A DNA stretch of 61,922 bases from Bacillota bacterium (GCA_023443625.1 JAEZTQ010000067.1:1-61922); one strand, 5' to 3'; counted from the first letter of the stretch, positions 1-8,316 are shown. Numbers and translations: made by a program. Notes: generated from the letters alone by a model not told the origin.

Positions 1-219
1 GCAGAACAGACAGAGCAGCAGAACAGCAGAACAGGCAGAACAGGCAGAACAGTAGAACAGACAGAACAGCAAAACAGACAGTATAACAGAGCAGAAGAAC
101 GGAATAGAACAGCAGAACAGACAGAACAGAATAGAACAGCAGAACAGACAGAACAGCAGGACAGACAGAGCAGCAGAACAGATAGAGCAGCAGAACAGCA
201 GAACAGCAGAACAGAATAG
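1..219 (+). CDS. Possible 3' end of a gene encoding a Gln/Glu/Thr-rich C-terminal tail (partial)
   Basis: Frame 1 is open from the window edge to TAG at 217-219 (72 codons) and reads as repeats of Ala-Glu-Gln-Thr-Glu-Gln type. No start is visible, because the gene would begin upstream of the window. A strong inverted repeat at 281-332 follows, as expected after a gene end. The composition is fully explained by the nucleotide repeat, so this could equally be non-coding. No domain is recognisable. Confidence 0.25.
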   Translation, partial: AEQTEQQNSRTGRTGRTVEQTEQQNRQYNRAEERNRTAEQTEQNRTAEQTEQQDRQSSRTDRAAEQQNSRTE

Positions 220-263
220 AACAGATATAGAACAGGCAGAACAGATATAGAACAGAACATTAT
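1..263. repeat. Low-complexity CAGAACAG-type tandem repeat
   Basis: The first ~260 bases are built almost only from short units such as CAGAACAGA (9 nt), CAGAACAG (8 nt) and CAGCAGAACAG, with rare interruptions (GTATAACAGAGC near 81, GATATAGAACAG near 222). Units of 8 and 9 nt are mixed, so unit gain or loss would shift a reading frame. The forward frame starting at base 1 is open to a TAG at 217-219 and would encode a Glu/Gln/Thr/Arg/Asn-rich tail. The other two forward frames stop early. Confidence 0.9.
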
Positions 264-280
264 AGAAGAAATAAAACTGT

Positions 281-332
281 TACATATAAGAGGAGAAGGG
301 TGATAATACATTCCCTTCTCCTCTTATATGTA
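281..332. terminator. Perfect 20-bp inverted repeat, possible bidirectional terminator
   Basis: The arms at 281-300 (ending GAGGAGAAGGG) and 313-332 (starting CCCTTCTCCTC) are perfectly complementary around a 12-nt loop. No long T run follows on the + strand, so classical intrinsic termination is uncertain. It lies between the repeat-rich stretch and the convergent arabinofuranosidase gene and could end transcripts from both sides. Confidence 0.55.
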
Positions 333-415
333 GTAAATATGAAATAAATAGATTTTGTTTTAGGATCAATATTTTGAAAAAAATATTTAAGTAACTATTT
401 ACAACTATATGTATC

Positions 416-2242
416 TTAAGAAGGCTTATTGTTTGAAGTATGAAAATAGACAGTGTATGTTTCATCTGTAATTTCATATAAAGGTACAAAATCAATATTT
501 TGGTCCTGGTTTATGGTTCTATAAGTGCTTTGCTTCCAAGGAAATATTTTATAATTATGCTCGTATTGAGGTATTAAATATTCATAAGGTTTATTTGCAT
601 CACCATGGAGCTTGATTTCTTTGTCACAGCAGCCGGCTAATACAATGGGACCTTCCATAAAAGCATAGGTATTGGGTAAATCAGGAAGGGAAGAGGTTGA
701 AATAGCACAAGGAAAAAATATAAGTAGTTCGTCTTTTGACCATTCTCTTTGAATATGGATATATCCTTCTTCTACGGATACAGAATTCATAGTTTCGTTG
801 TTAATGGTTATTACAGGGTTCCCCTTAATCCATTGTGGTATTCTAAGTGAAAGAGTAAATTCTTCCTTACCATTCACGCAAATCTGAAATTTTAAAAACC
901 ATCTTGACATTTGGCTTTCATCTTTTTCGTCAAAGAGAGCAAGGTTGTTATAAGATTTCATATTAATACTTTGGATTATGTCTATTTCGGTGTTATTATA
1001 ATTCCATTTAAACTCAGATGGAATATACTGGCTGACTACTAGCCTGTTATTATCTTCGTAGTAAATCAATGAGCTATACAATGTTTGTGCTTGAACCATA
1101 GTACCATAGCAACACCAAAAGTCACGAGTGGGAGACCCCCACTTTTTTTTGCTGCCCGCTTTGAGAGGGAGGAAGTAGGAGGGCATTCCTGTGTACTTAT
1201 TCTGTTGGGCGAGGAAGCCATTATAGAGATTAAGTTCTATGTAGTCAGCATATAAACTATCGCCTGTCCATTTATAAAGATAAGAAGCTGTCTTAACCAT
1301 ATTATATACAGTGCAAAATTCTTGGTTGGTCTCACACAGAAAATGACCCAATTTATGTGGATGGGTCCAAAATTCTCCGGCGCCTTGTCCGCCAGTACAG
1401 TAATACCCTCTATCGGTAATGGCATTTTTCCAAAAGGCTTCTGTTAGCTTTCTCCATTTTATATCACCCGTAACTTCATAAAGTCTGGCTGAACCATGGG
1501 ACCAAGGAATGCTTGCATTGACATGACAATTGGTTAGAGTATCCCTTCCTGCCTCTAAATCACGAAAAACTCTTGGATTATAATATTTCTCTGCAAGATT
1601 TAGATATTTATCCAACCTTGTTGCCTCATATAGTGTAACCCATATTTCCAGCATTCCAGATTCTTCTCCGCTATAGATAGCGTGAGGATTTTTTACTAAC
1701 ATGTCATCTGTCCATCTTACATACCAGTTACTCAATTTATCAATGATAAGCAGTGCCTTTTCATTACCTGCAAGGAGATAGGCATCCGTTAATCCCATGA
1801 GTGTTTTGTGCATAACATATTGTGGAGACCATATATATTGTGATTTTTCCAACTTCTCAAAATATTTTTCCGGTATGGATCCAATCCATTCACCGCCATT
1901 TAATTCCTGGCATTTTTCAAGTTCATCGATGATTTGGTCAAGCTTGGCTTTTATTGCATTGTCTTTCTCACAAGCAAATATGGAAGCTGCCGCAGATAAC
2001 CAGTGGCCTAAAAAATGTCCCCTTAACTGGCATATTGGTGCTTCCCAACCCCAGTGAATCTCATCTGTATCAGGATCATGTAATACTTGAAAGCCTGGTA
2101 TTATGATTCCAGCTTCTAAATAAAAGTTTTGAAGTAAGCTTTCCGTATTGAGACTCATAAGATATTTCCGATTTAAGTCATAACGTTCTTTGAAAATGCT
2201 TGGTAAGAGCTTAACCTTATTCATGTTAATTGATCTAATCAT
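416..2242 (-). CDS. GH127-family (DUF1680) beta-L-arabinofuranosidase
   Basis: This 608-residue protein has the fold signatures of glycoside hydrolase family 127 (formerly DUF1680), intracellular enzymes that release beta-L-arabinofuranose from arabino-oligosaccharides. Visible motifs are GHFLGHWLSA (about residue 75), NCHVNASIPWSHGSARLYEVTGD-type text near 238-260, TGGQGAGEFW near 283, and the metal and catalytic set Glu308-x-Cys310 with the Cys377-Cys378 pair in 'WCCYG'. In characterised GH127 enzymes these cysteines bind zinc and one is the nucleophile. There is no signal peptide, consistent with a cytoplasmic enzyme. The start ATG at 2240-2242 has GGAGG about 6 nt upstream. It stands alone, facing the repeat region, with no visible transporter partner. 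Related families such as GH146 share these motifs, so exact specificity is inferred. Confidence 0.88.
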   Translation of the reverse strand: MIRSINMNKVKLLPSIFKERYDLNRKYLMSLNTESLLQNFYLEAGIIIPGFQVLHDPDTDEIHWGWEAPICQLRGHFLGHWLSAAASIFACEKDNAIKAKLDQIIDELEKCQELNGGEWIGSIPEKYFEKLEKSQYIWSPQYVMHKTLMGLTDAYLLAGNEKALLIIDKLSNWYVRWTDDMLVKNPHAIYSGEESGMLEIWVTLYEATRLDKYLNLAEKYYNPRVFRDLEAGRDTLTNCHVNASIPWSHGSARLYEVTGDIKWRKLTEAFWKNAITDRGYYCTGGQGAGEFWTHPHKLGHFLCETNQEFCTVYNMVKTASYLYKWTGDSLYADYIELNLYNGFLAQQNKYTGMPSYFLPLKAGSKKKWGSPTRDFWCCYGTMVQAQTLYSSLIYYEDNNRLVVSQYIPSEFKWNYNNTEIDIIQSINMKSYNNLALFDEKDESQMSRWFLKFQICVNGKEEFTLSLRIPQWIKGNPVITINNETMNSVSVEEGYIHIQREWSKDELLIFFPCAISTSSLPDLPNTYAFMEGPIVLAGCCDKEIKLHGDANKPYEYLIPQYEHNYKIFPWKQSTYRTINQDQNIDFVPLYEITDETYTVYFHTSNNKPS

Positions 2243-2401
2243 TATTTTCCTCCATTTAATAATCTCTTTCTTGATTTAATAAAGATTCTTGCTATAAATT
2301 ATTATGATAATAAGCACATCCTATGATTAGTATAGAATCATTTTTTTATGAAGTCGGTAGATATATTCACATATATGGTGGATAATAACCACAAGTAGCC
2401 A

Positions 2402-2670
2402 AATTCTCATGCGCCATTTATATTCGTAGTGGTGCCAAAACATTGACATGGGAATTTATTATATAAACGCGCCGAGCGAAGCGAGTGTGCATCCGCCGGA
2501 GGCTGTCGAAATCCCATGCGACATTTATATTCGTAGTGGTGCCAAAACATTGACATGGGAATTTATTATATAAACGCGCCGAGCGAAGCGAGTGTGCATC
2601 CGCCGGAGGCTGTCGAATTCCCATGCGACATTTATATTCGTAGTGGTGCCAAAACATTGGCATGGGAATT
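2402..2670. repeat. Five-module A-B-A-B-A repeat, 107-bp period
   Basis: Module A (55 bp; 2402-2456, 2509-2563, 2616-2670) is bounded by near-palindromic ends, AATTCCCATG at one side and CATGGGAATT at the other. Module B (52 bp; 2457-2508 and 2564-2615) is much more GC-rich and carries GCGCCGAGCGAAGCGAG and CCGCCGGAGG. The two full A-B units are almost identical. The first A has a C-to-T change in its left arm, and the third has ATTGG for ATTGA. It sits in the intergenic space between two divergent genes, and the small reverse ORF across it is only a product of the repeat. Confidence 0.92.
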
Positions 2671-2758
2671 TGACACCCTAACCATAATGAAAGAAAAAGA
2701 AGTGTTACAAGGAGGTAAAAGATTGTAAAATCCTACCTCTCATCTATATATTTTTGCT

Positions 2759-2787
2759 TTGACATCTAGTATCTAATACTATATAAT
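2759..2787 (+). promoter_or_regulatory. Consensus sigma-A promoter of the DUF1836 gene
   Basis: TTGACA at 2759-2764, a 17-nt spacer and TATAAT at 2782-2787 match consensus exactly. The predicted transcription start near 2794 lies within or next to the ribosome binding site, so the mRNA would have a leader of only about 12 nt. Confidence 0.85.
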
Positions 2788-2805
2788 GAAAAAGAGGTGA
2801 TTAGA

Positions 2806-3525
2806 TTGGATGCGACGAAAGAAAAGTATATCAGGGGCTTGATTGATAGTTTAAAGGATATCAAATATATCATGCCTGACGATATACCTAATATTGATTT
2901 ATATATGGATCAAGTGACAACCTTTATGGACAAGCATTTAAAGTCCTCAAAGCGTTACAGCGAAGATAAGCTATTGACCAAAACAATGATAAATAACTAT
3001 ACTAAGAATGAACTATTGCCTCCACCCAGTAAGAAGAAGTATACAAAGGAGCATATGTTCCTTTTAATTTTTATTTATTATTTTAAGAATATTCTATCTA
3101 TTAATGATATCCAAAGTATCTTTAATCCTTTGACAGAGCGTTATTATGGGGAAAATTCCAGAGTTAAGTTAGAGGATATCTATGAAGAGATTTTTCACTT
3201 AGAGAAGGAGCAAACAGAGGCACTCACTAAGGATATGATCCGAAAGATGACCAAAGCAAAAGAGGCCTTTGCCGATGTTACCAATAAGGAGGATCATGAT
3301 TTTCTTACAACCTTTTCCTATATCTGTATGCTTTGCTTTGATGTATATATGAGAAAACATATGATTGAGAAGATGATTGACGATGCGTTAATGGGAGAAG
3401 GCTTTAATAAAGCAAATAATACTAGTGCAAAAGCAGCACCGAAGAAAGAAAATCAAAAGGCTGGAAATAAAGAAAAGAAATCGGCTGGAGATGTAGATAA
3501 GGGAAAGCGTGAAGATAAAGAATAA
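2806..3525 (+). CDS. DUF1836 domain-containing protein (putative HTH regulator)
   Basis: The N-terminal ~180 residues match DUF1836 from family recall: 'MPDDIPNIDLYMDQVTTFM' leads into a MerR-like winged-helix segment ending 'LLPPPSKKKYTKEHMF', followed by a helical region. The C-terminal ~40 residues are Lys/Ala/Glu-rich and probably disordered. I chose the TTG at 2806 because AGAGGTGA (2793-2800) is spaced correctly for it; a GTG at 2797 would lie inside that Shine-Dalgarno and add three residues. It is driven by a consensus promoter and stands alone. DNA targets are unknown, and a role as a small transcription factor is inferred from the family. Confidence 0.8.
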   Translation: MDATKEKYIRGLIDSLKDIKYIMPDDIPNIDLYMDQVTTFMDKHLKSSKRYSEDKLLTKTMINNYTKNELLPPPSKKKYTKEHMFLLIFIYYFKNILSINDIQSIFNPLTERYYGENSRVKLEDIYEEIFHLEKEQTEALTKDMIRKMTKAKEAFADVTNKEDHDFLTTFSYICMLCFDVYMRKHMIEKMIDDALMGEGFNKANNTSAKAAPKKENQKAGNKEKKSAGDVDKGKREDKE

Positions 3526-3540
3526 CAAAAACAAGTAGAT

Positions 3541-3563
3541 GGGCTGCTGCTTTACAACAGCCC
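3541..3563. terminator. Hairpin between convergent genes
   Basis: GGGCTG (3541-3546) pairs with CAGCCC (3558-3563), and the stem can extend by two more pairs across one mismatch. It occupies the 46-bp gap between the convergent DUF1836 and YerC-like genes. There is no perfect T run on either side, so it is a weak bidirectional terminator candidate. Confidence 0.5.
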
Positions 3564-3571
3564 AGAACAAA

Positions 3572-3880
3572 TCATCCTATATTATCATCCTGTTTATCTT
3601 TTATTCTGGCAAAGACCATATCATAGCCGTCATTACCATAATTCAAAGAACGGTTTACACGACTGATCGTTGCTGTTGATGCTCCAGTTTTCTCAGCTAT
3701 TTCAAGATATGTTTTATGGTTGCGCAGCATACGTGCAACTTCAAAGCGTTGAGAGAGGGACAACAACTCATTTACTGTGCAGATATCTTCAAAAAAGGTA
3801 TAACATTCTTCCGCATCTTTTAAGCTTAATATAGCTTCAAATAAATGATCAACCGCAGTTGTTCTTATGTTTTTGCTCAT
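3572..3880 (-). CDS. yerC: YerC/YecD-type TrpR-like repressor
   Basis: A 102-residue protein of the TrpR-like YerC/YecD family. It shows a helical N-terminus with 'CTVNELLSLSQRFEVARML' and the helix-turn-helix 'YLEIAEKTGASTATISRVNRSL', the part that contacts DNA in TrpR. The start ATG at 3878-3880 has AAAGGAG about 8 nt upstream; a longer upstream reading adds 13 residues but lacks a Shine-Dalgarno. It is monocistronic, transcribed towards DUF1836. The family is a small cytoplasmic repressor whose ligand and regulon are not settled, so nothing more specific is claimed. Confidence 0.85.
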   Translation of the reverse strand: MSKNIRTTAVDHLFEAILSLKDAEECYTFFEDICTVNELLSLSQRFEVARMLRNHKTYLEIAEKTGASTATISRVNRSLNYGNDGYDMVFARIKDKQDDNIG

Positions 3881-3927
3881 CTGTATGACTCCTTTCACAA
3901 TAATGCTTCTGAATTTCACACATTACA

Positions 3928-3956
3928 ATTTTATCACTACAAAGTATTAAAGTAAA
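3928..3956 (-). promoter_or_regulatory. Promoter of the yerC-like gene
   Basis: On the reverse strand, TTTACT (complement of 3951-3956) is followed after 17 nt by TAAAAT (complement of 3928-3933). The predicted start is near 3921, about 40 nt before the ATG. Confidence 0.55.
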
Positions 3957-3992
3957 GCTTTTTCACATTTATTTTAAAAACCATATATCCTA

Positions 3993-4041
3993 GCTCTTAA
4001 TTCTGTAAGGGAGTGCCCTTTGAGAGTTAAGAGCATTTTTA
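3993..4041 (+). terminator. Orphan terminator-like hairpin in a divergent intergenic region
   Basis: GCTCTTAA (3993-4000) pairs with TTAAGAGC (4027-4034). The interior contains a further stem (AAGGG/CCCTT), and the 3' arm is followed by ATTTTTA. It lies in the 430-bp region between divergent genes, where no forward gene ends, so it may terminate a small RNA or antisense transcript. The rest of 3957-4309 shows nothing recognisable apart from AT-rich sequence and a weak TTGACT at 4249. Confidence 0.5.
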
Positions 4042-4309
4042 CGTTAAAAAATGCTAGTAAACAAAATCCTTTGTTTTAGAAGTATTTACCTTTTGGAGCT
4101 GTTTCAAAGTATTGACAAGCAGAATTATTAATATTATCATATACATTGACTTAAAGCAAGACGAGATATTAAGAAGCTTATTATAAGATAGGAATGAAAA
4201 TTCAAGTTATATTAATATTATTTACAAAATAATAGATAAATCTGATATTTGACTGTAGATGAGGAATAGGATGATAAATGATATCTGATTTACCCATACG
4301 GAGGTTATA

Positions 4310-5935
4310 ATGAGAGGTCGTAATAAGAAACTAAAAAAGATATTTATCAGTTCTATAATGATGATTAGTATTCTAGTGATAGTAATTGTGTTATATTTGC
4401 AATTGTCTTCTAAGGTTGTGGATGAAGTAACAATTGAAGCTGGTACAGCAATGCCAGATATTACAGAGTTTCTTCGGGATAAGAAAAGCAACGGAATTCT
4501 TATTACGGATCTTAAGGAGATAAAAGATATAGGATCCTATGGCGTTGAGGTGAAAGTAGGAAGGAAAATCTATACTTCAATATTAAATATTGTTGATACT
4601 GTAGCACCTACAGCCAAAGCAGTTAACCGAATGGCAATGAAAGATGAGGAATTAGAGGCCAAGGAATTTGTAACAGATATAGAGGATGCAACTGAAGTAT
4701 CTGTAACATATATTGAGAAACCCGATGTTACAAAGCTGGGTGAGCAAAAGGTCAAAATCCGTTTAGAAGATAAGGGTAAAAACCATACAGAACTTCAAGC
4801 TACTGTAACGGTATTAGATATAAAGAGTAGTGTAACCGTTGAAGCTGGTTCTGCTATGGAAATTACTATCCATGATTTTGTAAACAGCAATCAGTACGAT
4901 GTTACCTTAGTAACGGATATTTCATCACTTGATACCAGTAAGGTGGTAGCCCATGAAGTGATTCTTTTGGTAGATGGAAGAGAAGTTGCTGTAACTATAG
5001 ATGTTGTTGACACAACTGCTCCAGAGGCAGTATTTGTAGATAATGTGGTTTGGAAGGATGATATGCCGGATGCTATGACCTTTGTAAGCTCGGTTGTTGA
5101 TGTATCCCAGGTGACGGCTACATACAAAGAACAGCCTAATTTTAGCCAACTTGGCCAGCAGGAAGTTACCATACAATTAGCAGACGAGTATGGTAATACG
5201 GCGGAAGGTTCTGTATTAGCTACAGTAAAAGAAGATACTGAGGCTCCAGTTATTGTAGGTGCAAGAGATAAAACGGTATATATTGGGAATGCTATATCAT
5301 ATAAGAAAGATGTCTATGTCACAGATAACAAGGATGAGAATTTAACTTTTGAAGTAGATAGCAGCGGTGTGAACTTGAAAACAGAGGGTGTCTATAGTGT
5401 GTTCTATACTGCCAAGGATACAGCAGGTAATGAAGCCAGAGTAGAGAAAAAGATAACAGTGGTGGATTTAACCATTTCTGAAGAGATGGTGAATGAGGAG
5501 GCTGATGCTGTTCTTGTAAAGATACTGGAAGATGGTATGACACAAGAGGAGATGGCAAAGGCCATTTACAAGTGGATAAAAGGTAATGTAGGCTATACTG
5601 GTGACTCAGATAAAACAGATTGGTTAGGAGAGGCTCATAGAGCAATGACTGACTATAAGGGAGATTGCTTTACCTATTATGCAGTGTCACAAGCCCTCTT
5701 AACAAGAGCAGGAATAGAGAATATGCTGGTAACCAGAGTAGGTGGTAAAACGAAGCACTTCTGGAACTTAATTAACTGCGGCTCTGGCTGGTATCACTTT
5801 GATTCTTGTCCAAATAAAGATGGCGGCGATTCCTTTATGCTTACAGATAAGGAAGTGGAGGAGTTAACTGATAAAAGAGGAAATAACTATTATGTTTTTG
5901 ATAAAACCTTATACCCGGCAACACCGGAAGAATAA
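4310..5935 (+). CDS. Membrane-anchored Ig-like/transglutaminase-domain protein
   Basis: This 541-residue protein begins with a basic stretch and one membrane helix (about residues 12-32), a signal anchor placing the rest outside the cell. Residues ~40-370 hold repeated beta-sandwich segments of the DUF5011/bacterial Ig-like type, with 'DTVAPTAKAV', 'DTTAPEAVFV' and 'DTEAPVIVGA' marking module borders. The C-terminal domain is transglutaminase-like with a Cys453, His483, Asp498 triad ('GDCFTYY', 'KHFWN', 'HFDSC'). Such domains act as proteases or crosslinkers of surface polymers. It is the first gene of the Dlt-like cluster: its TAA is in frame with, and 54 nt before, the likely racemase start, implying one transcript. 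A start ATG with upstream GGAGG supports the N-terminus. The actual substrate is unknown. Confidence 0.8.
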   Translation: MRGRNKKLKKIFISSIMMISILVIVIVLYLQLSSKVVDEVTIEAGTAMPDITEFLRDKKSNGILITDLKEIKDIGSYGVEVKVGRKIYTSILNIVDTVAPTAKAVNRMAMKDEELEAKEFVTDIEDATEVSVTYIEKPDVTKLGEQKVKIRLEDKGKNHTELQATVTVLDIKSSVTVEAGSAMEITIHDFVNSNQYDVTLVTDISSLDTSKVVAHEVILLVDGREVAVTIDVVDTTAPEAVFVDNVVWKDDMPDAMTFVSSVVDVSQVTATYKEQPNFSQLGQQEVTIQLADEYGNTAEGSVLATVKEDTEAPVIVGARDKTVYIGNAISYKKDVYVTDNKDENLTFEVDSSGVNLKTEGVYSVFYTAKDTAGNEARVEKKITVVDLTISEEMVNEEADAVLVKILEDGMTQEEMAKAIYKWIKGNVGYTGDSDKTDWLGEAHRAMTDYKGDCFTYYAVSQALLTRAGIENMLVTRVGGKTKHFWNLINCGSGWYHFDSCPNKDGGDSFMLTDKEVEELTDKRGNNYYVFDKTLYPATPEE

Positions 5936-5989
5936 GATATAACATTATTTCATACCTTTGACAATGAAGAAAAGAGAGGGGGAAACCAT

Positions 5990-6742
5990 ACGAAGCGATT
6001 AGGTGTAATCGGCGGTTTGGGTCCAATAGCAACTGCTTATTTTTATGAATTGCTGATACAGATGACGGATGCAAAGAAGGATCAGGAGCATCTTGAGATA
6101 TTAATTTTTAGTAAACCCTCTATTCCAGACAGAACAGAGTTTATTTTAGGTAAAAGCCAGGATAATCCGGCTGATGCTATGATTGAAGTGGGCAAAGCAT
6201 TAGTAGATATTGGTGTAGATAATATTGCTATCCCATGTATTACTGCACATTATTTTCATGATATCTTATCACAGGGTATAAAGGTGCCTATAATTCATTT
6301 AATTAAAGAAACAGTAAAGTATCTAAAGGCCCAGGGGATAACCTGTGCTGGAATTATGGCAACAGAAGGAACCATATACAGCCATTTGTTTCAAAAGGGG
6401 TTGGAGGAATGTGGAATAAAGGCTGTTGTACCCTCCAAAGAAAGACAAGAGGATGTTACCTACCTAATCTATGAGAATGTAAAGGCCAACAAGCCTGTAG
6501 AATTTCATAAGTTTATTACAGTGTCTCATGAGCTAAAGAATAAAGGGGCCCAAGTAATTATCTTAGGCTGTACAGAATTATCCTTGATTAAGAGGGATTA
6601 TGATATCGGTCCAGGATATCTGGATGCCATGGAGGTTCTTGCCATGCGTGCTATCATTCTAAGTGGAGCTAATTTAAAGGCAGAGTATCATTCTTTGATT
6701 ACTAAGAAAGAGAACCATTGGTTGGAGACAAAGAAACATTAA
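5990..6742 (+). CDS. Aspartate/glutamate racemase family protein, probable ACG start
   Basis: This is a PLP-independent Asp/Glu racemase-fold enzyme with the N-terminal 'GVIGGLGP' loop, 'PCITAHYF' (first catalytic Cys region, ~residue 84) and 'ILGCTELSLI' (second Cys near the C-terminal third). It should interconvert L- and D-forms of an acidic amino acid. The first normal start in frame is TTG at 6017, but it falls inside 'GGLGP' and would delete the first beta strand. Family members begin M-K-R-L-G-V-I-G-G, and the corresponding codon here is ACG at 5990-5992, preceded by GAGAGGGGG at optimal spacing. So either ACG is used or an ATG has mutated. It lies between the transglutaminase protein and the adenylation enzyme and presumably supplies the D-amino acid for that pathway. 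Confidence 0.82.
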   Translation, partial: TKRLGVIGGLGPIATAYFYELLIQMTDAKKDQEHLEILIFSKPSIPDRTEFILGKSQDNPADAMIEVGKALVDIGVDNIAIPCITAHYFHDILSQGIKVPIIHLIKETVKYLKAQGITCAGIMATEGTIYSHLFQKGLEECGIKAVVPSKERQEDVTYLIYENVKANKPVEFHKFITVSHELKNKGAQVIILGCTELSLIKRDYDIGPGYLDAMEVLAMRAIILSGANLKAEYHSLITKKENHWLETKKH

Positions 6743-6772
6743 GATTAATAAGAACCAGGAAGGACATTAAAG

Positions 6773-8284
6773 ATGCAGAGAAATGTATTAGAATATTTGG
6801 AACAGACCGTAGTAAGAGTTCCAAACAAAATTGCATATGCAAATGAAGAAAGTGGACTTAGTTTTTTGCAGGTATATGATGAAGCAAGGGCAATTGGTAC
6901 ATTTTTAAATAGCCAGGGTTATAAGAAGGAGCCTGTTGTTGTATTTATGGGAAAACAGCCCAAGACCATCGTGGCATTTTACGGTGTTATTTATTCAGGA
7001 AATTACTATGTTCCTATTGATGAGGAGATGCCAAGACATCGTATCGAATTAATATTTCAAAATCTTAAGCCTAGAGCTGTTATTTGCGACAATGAGACCT
7101 GTAACCTTCTTGATGAACTTCCTTTTGAGGGTAAGGTTTATAATTACGATAAAATGGTAACAATTCCAATTGATGAGAATGCTCTTCTTAAGATAAGAGA
7201 TTCACAGATTGACACAGACCCAATTTATATAGTATTTACCTCCGGCTCAACAGGAATACCAAAGGGAGTTGTAGCCTGCCATCGTTCTGTCATTGATTAT
7301 ATTGAAAATCTCTCAGAGATATTGAAAGTGGATGAAAACACTGTTTTTGGCAATCAGACCCCTCTTTACGTGGATGCCTGCCTTAAGGAACTTTATCCTA
7401 CTCTAAAGTTTGGAGCAACAGCCTATCTTATTCCGAAGAATTTATTTATGTTCCCTTTACAATTAGTAGAGTTTTTAAATGAGCATAAGATCAATACGGT
7501 TTGTTGGGTTGTATCAGCTTTAACAATGATTTCAGCTTTTGGAGCCTTAGAAAAGGCGGTACCGAAATATTTGCATACAATAGCCTTTGGAAGTGAGGTT
7601 TTTCCTATTAAGCAATATAATTTATGGAAAAAACATCTTCCTAATGCAAGATTTATTAATCTCTATGGACCAACAGAAGCAACAGGAATGTCCTGCTTTT
7701 ATGAAGTAAATCGTGATTTTGAGTTGGACGAGATGATTCCCATTGGACGTGCTTTTGCGAATACGGAGATTATCTTATTAAATGAAGAAAACCAGATACC
7801 AAAACAGGGAGAGACGGGGGAAATCTGCATCAGAGGAACTTCACTCACACTAGGTTATTATCAAAACTTTGAGAAAACCAATGAGGTATTTGTACAAAAC
7901 CCTTTAAATACTGCTTATCCGGAGCTAATTTATAGAACGGGAGATCTGGGTAGATATAATGACTTGGGAGAGTTGATGTTTGTCTCTCGTAAGGATAACC
8001 AGATTAAGCATATGGGGCATAGAATTGAGCTTGGTGAAATAGAAATTGTAGCAAATCAAATGGATGGGATGAAGAGTGCTTGCTGCATCTTTGATCAGGA
8101 TAAGAAGAAAATTGTACTATATTATGTTGGTGATTTAACCAATGCTCAGGTTGCCTTATATTTAAAGGGAAAATTACCGAGATACATGATACCGAACGTA
8201 ATTGAAACCTTAGAGGAAATGCCACTAACTGCCAATGGTAAGATAAATCGTGTTTTCTTAAAGGAAAAATATCATAATAAATAA
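6773..8284 (+). CDS. Stand-alone amino acid adenylation enzyme, DltA-like
   Basis: A 503-residue ANL-superfamily ligase that activates an amino acid as its adenylate and loads it on a carrier protein. The core motifs are present: 'FTSGSTGIPKG' (A3), 'NLYGPTEATG' (A5), 'YRTGDLG' (A7), 'KHMGHRIELGEIE' (A8) and the A10 lysine in 'LTANGKINR'. Size and lack of fused domains match DltA. In the A4 region the residues are Asp201-Ala-Cys-Leu-Lys205: Asp201 fits the amine-binding position, and Lys205 aligns by eye with the NRPS position 239 that lines the side-chain pocket. A lysine there is unlike D-alanine ligases as I recall them and would suit an acidic substrate. The neighbouring racemase and carrier protein support D-Asp or D-Glu loading; this specificity is inferred. 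Confidence 0.85.
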   Translation: MQRNVLEYLEQTVVRVPNKIAYANEESGLSFLQVYDEARAIGTFLNSQGYKKEPVVVFMGKQPKTIVAFYGVIYSGNYYVPIDEEMPRHRIELIFQNLKPRAVICDNETCNLLDELPFEGKVYNYDKMVTIPIDENALLKIRDSQIDTDPIYIVFTSGSTGIPKGVVACHRSVIDYIENLSEILKVDENTVFGNQTPLYVDACLKELYPTLKFGATAYLIPKNLFMFPLQLVEFLNEHKINTVCWVVSALTMISAFGALEKAVPKYLHTIAFGSEVFPIKQYNLWKKHLPNARFINLYGPTEATGMSCFYEVNRDFELDEMIPIGRAFANTEIILLNEENQIPKQGETGEICIRGTSLTLGYYQNFEKTNEVFVQNPLNTAYPELIYRTGDLGRYNDLGELMFVSRKDNQIKHMGHRIELGEIEIVANQMDGMKSACCIFDQDKKKIVLYYVGDLTNAQVALYLKGKLPRYMIPNVIETLEEMPLTANGKINRVFLKEKYHNK

Positions 8285-8316
8285 TGATAAAACTATAAAA
8301 TGTAGGAAGTTTTATA

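Noticed and set aside
1..263. Possible CRISPR-like array
   Set aside because: Units are short, irregular and without unique spacers; it is a simple-sequence repeat.
2418..2663. Reverse-strand 81-aa ORF in the repeat block
   Set aside because: It consists only of the 107-bp tandem repeat read in one frame, with no ribosome site.
4249..4277. Promoter for the Dlt-like operon
   Set aside because: TTGACT is followed at 17 nt only by TGATAA, a poor -10 box; I could not place the promoter with confidence.
4570..5645. Several reverse-strand ORFs of 60-110 aa inside the transglutaminase-domain gene
   Set aside because: They are shadows of the real gene's codon pattern, low in complexity (Ser/Thr-rich or Leu/His-rich) and without ribosome sites.
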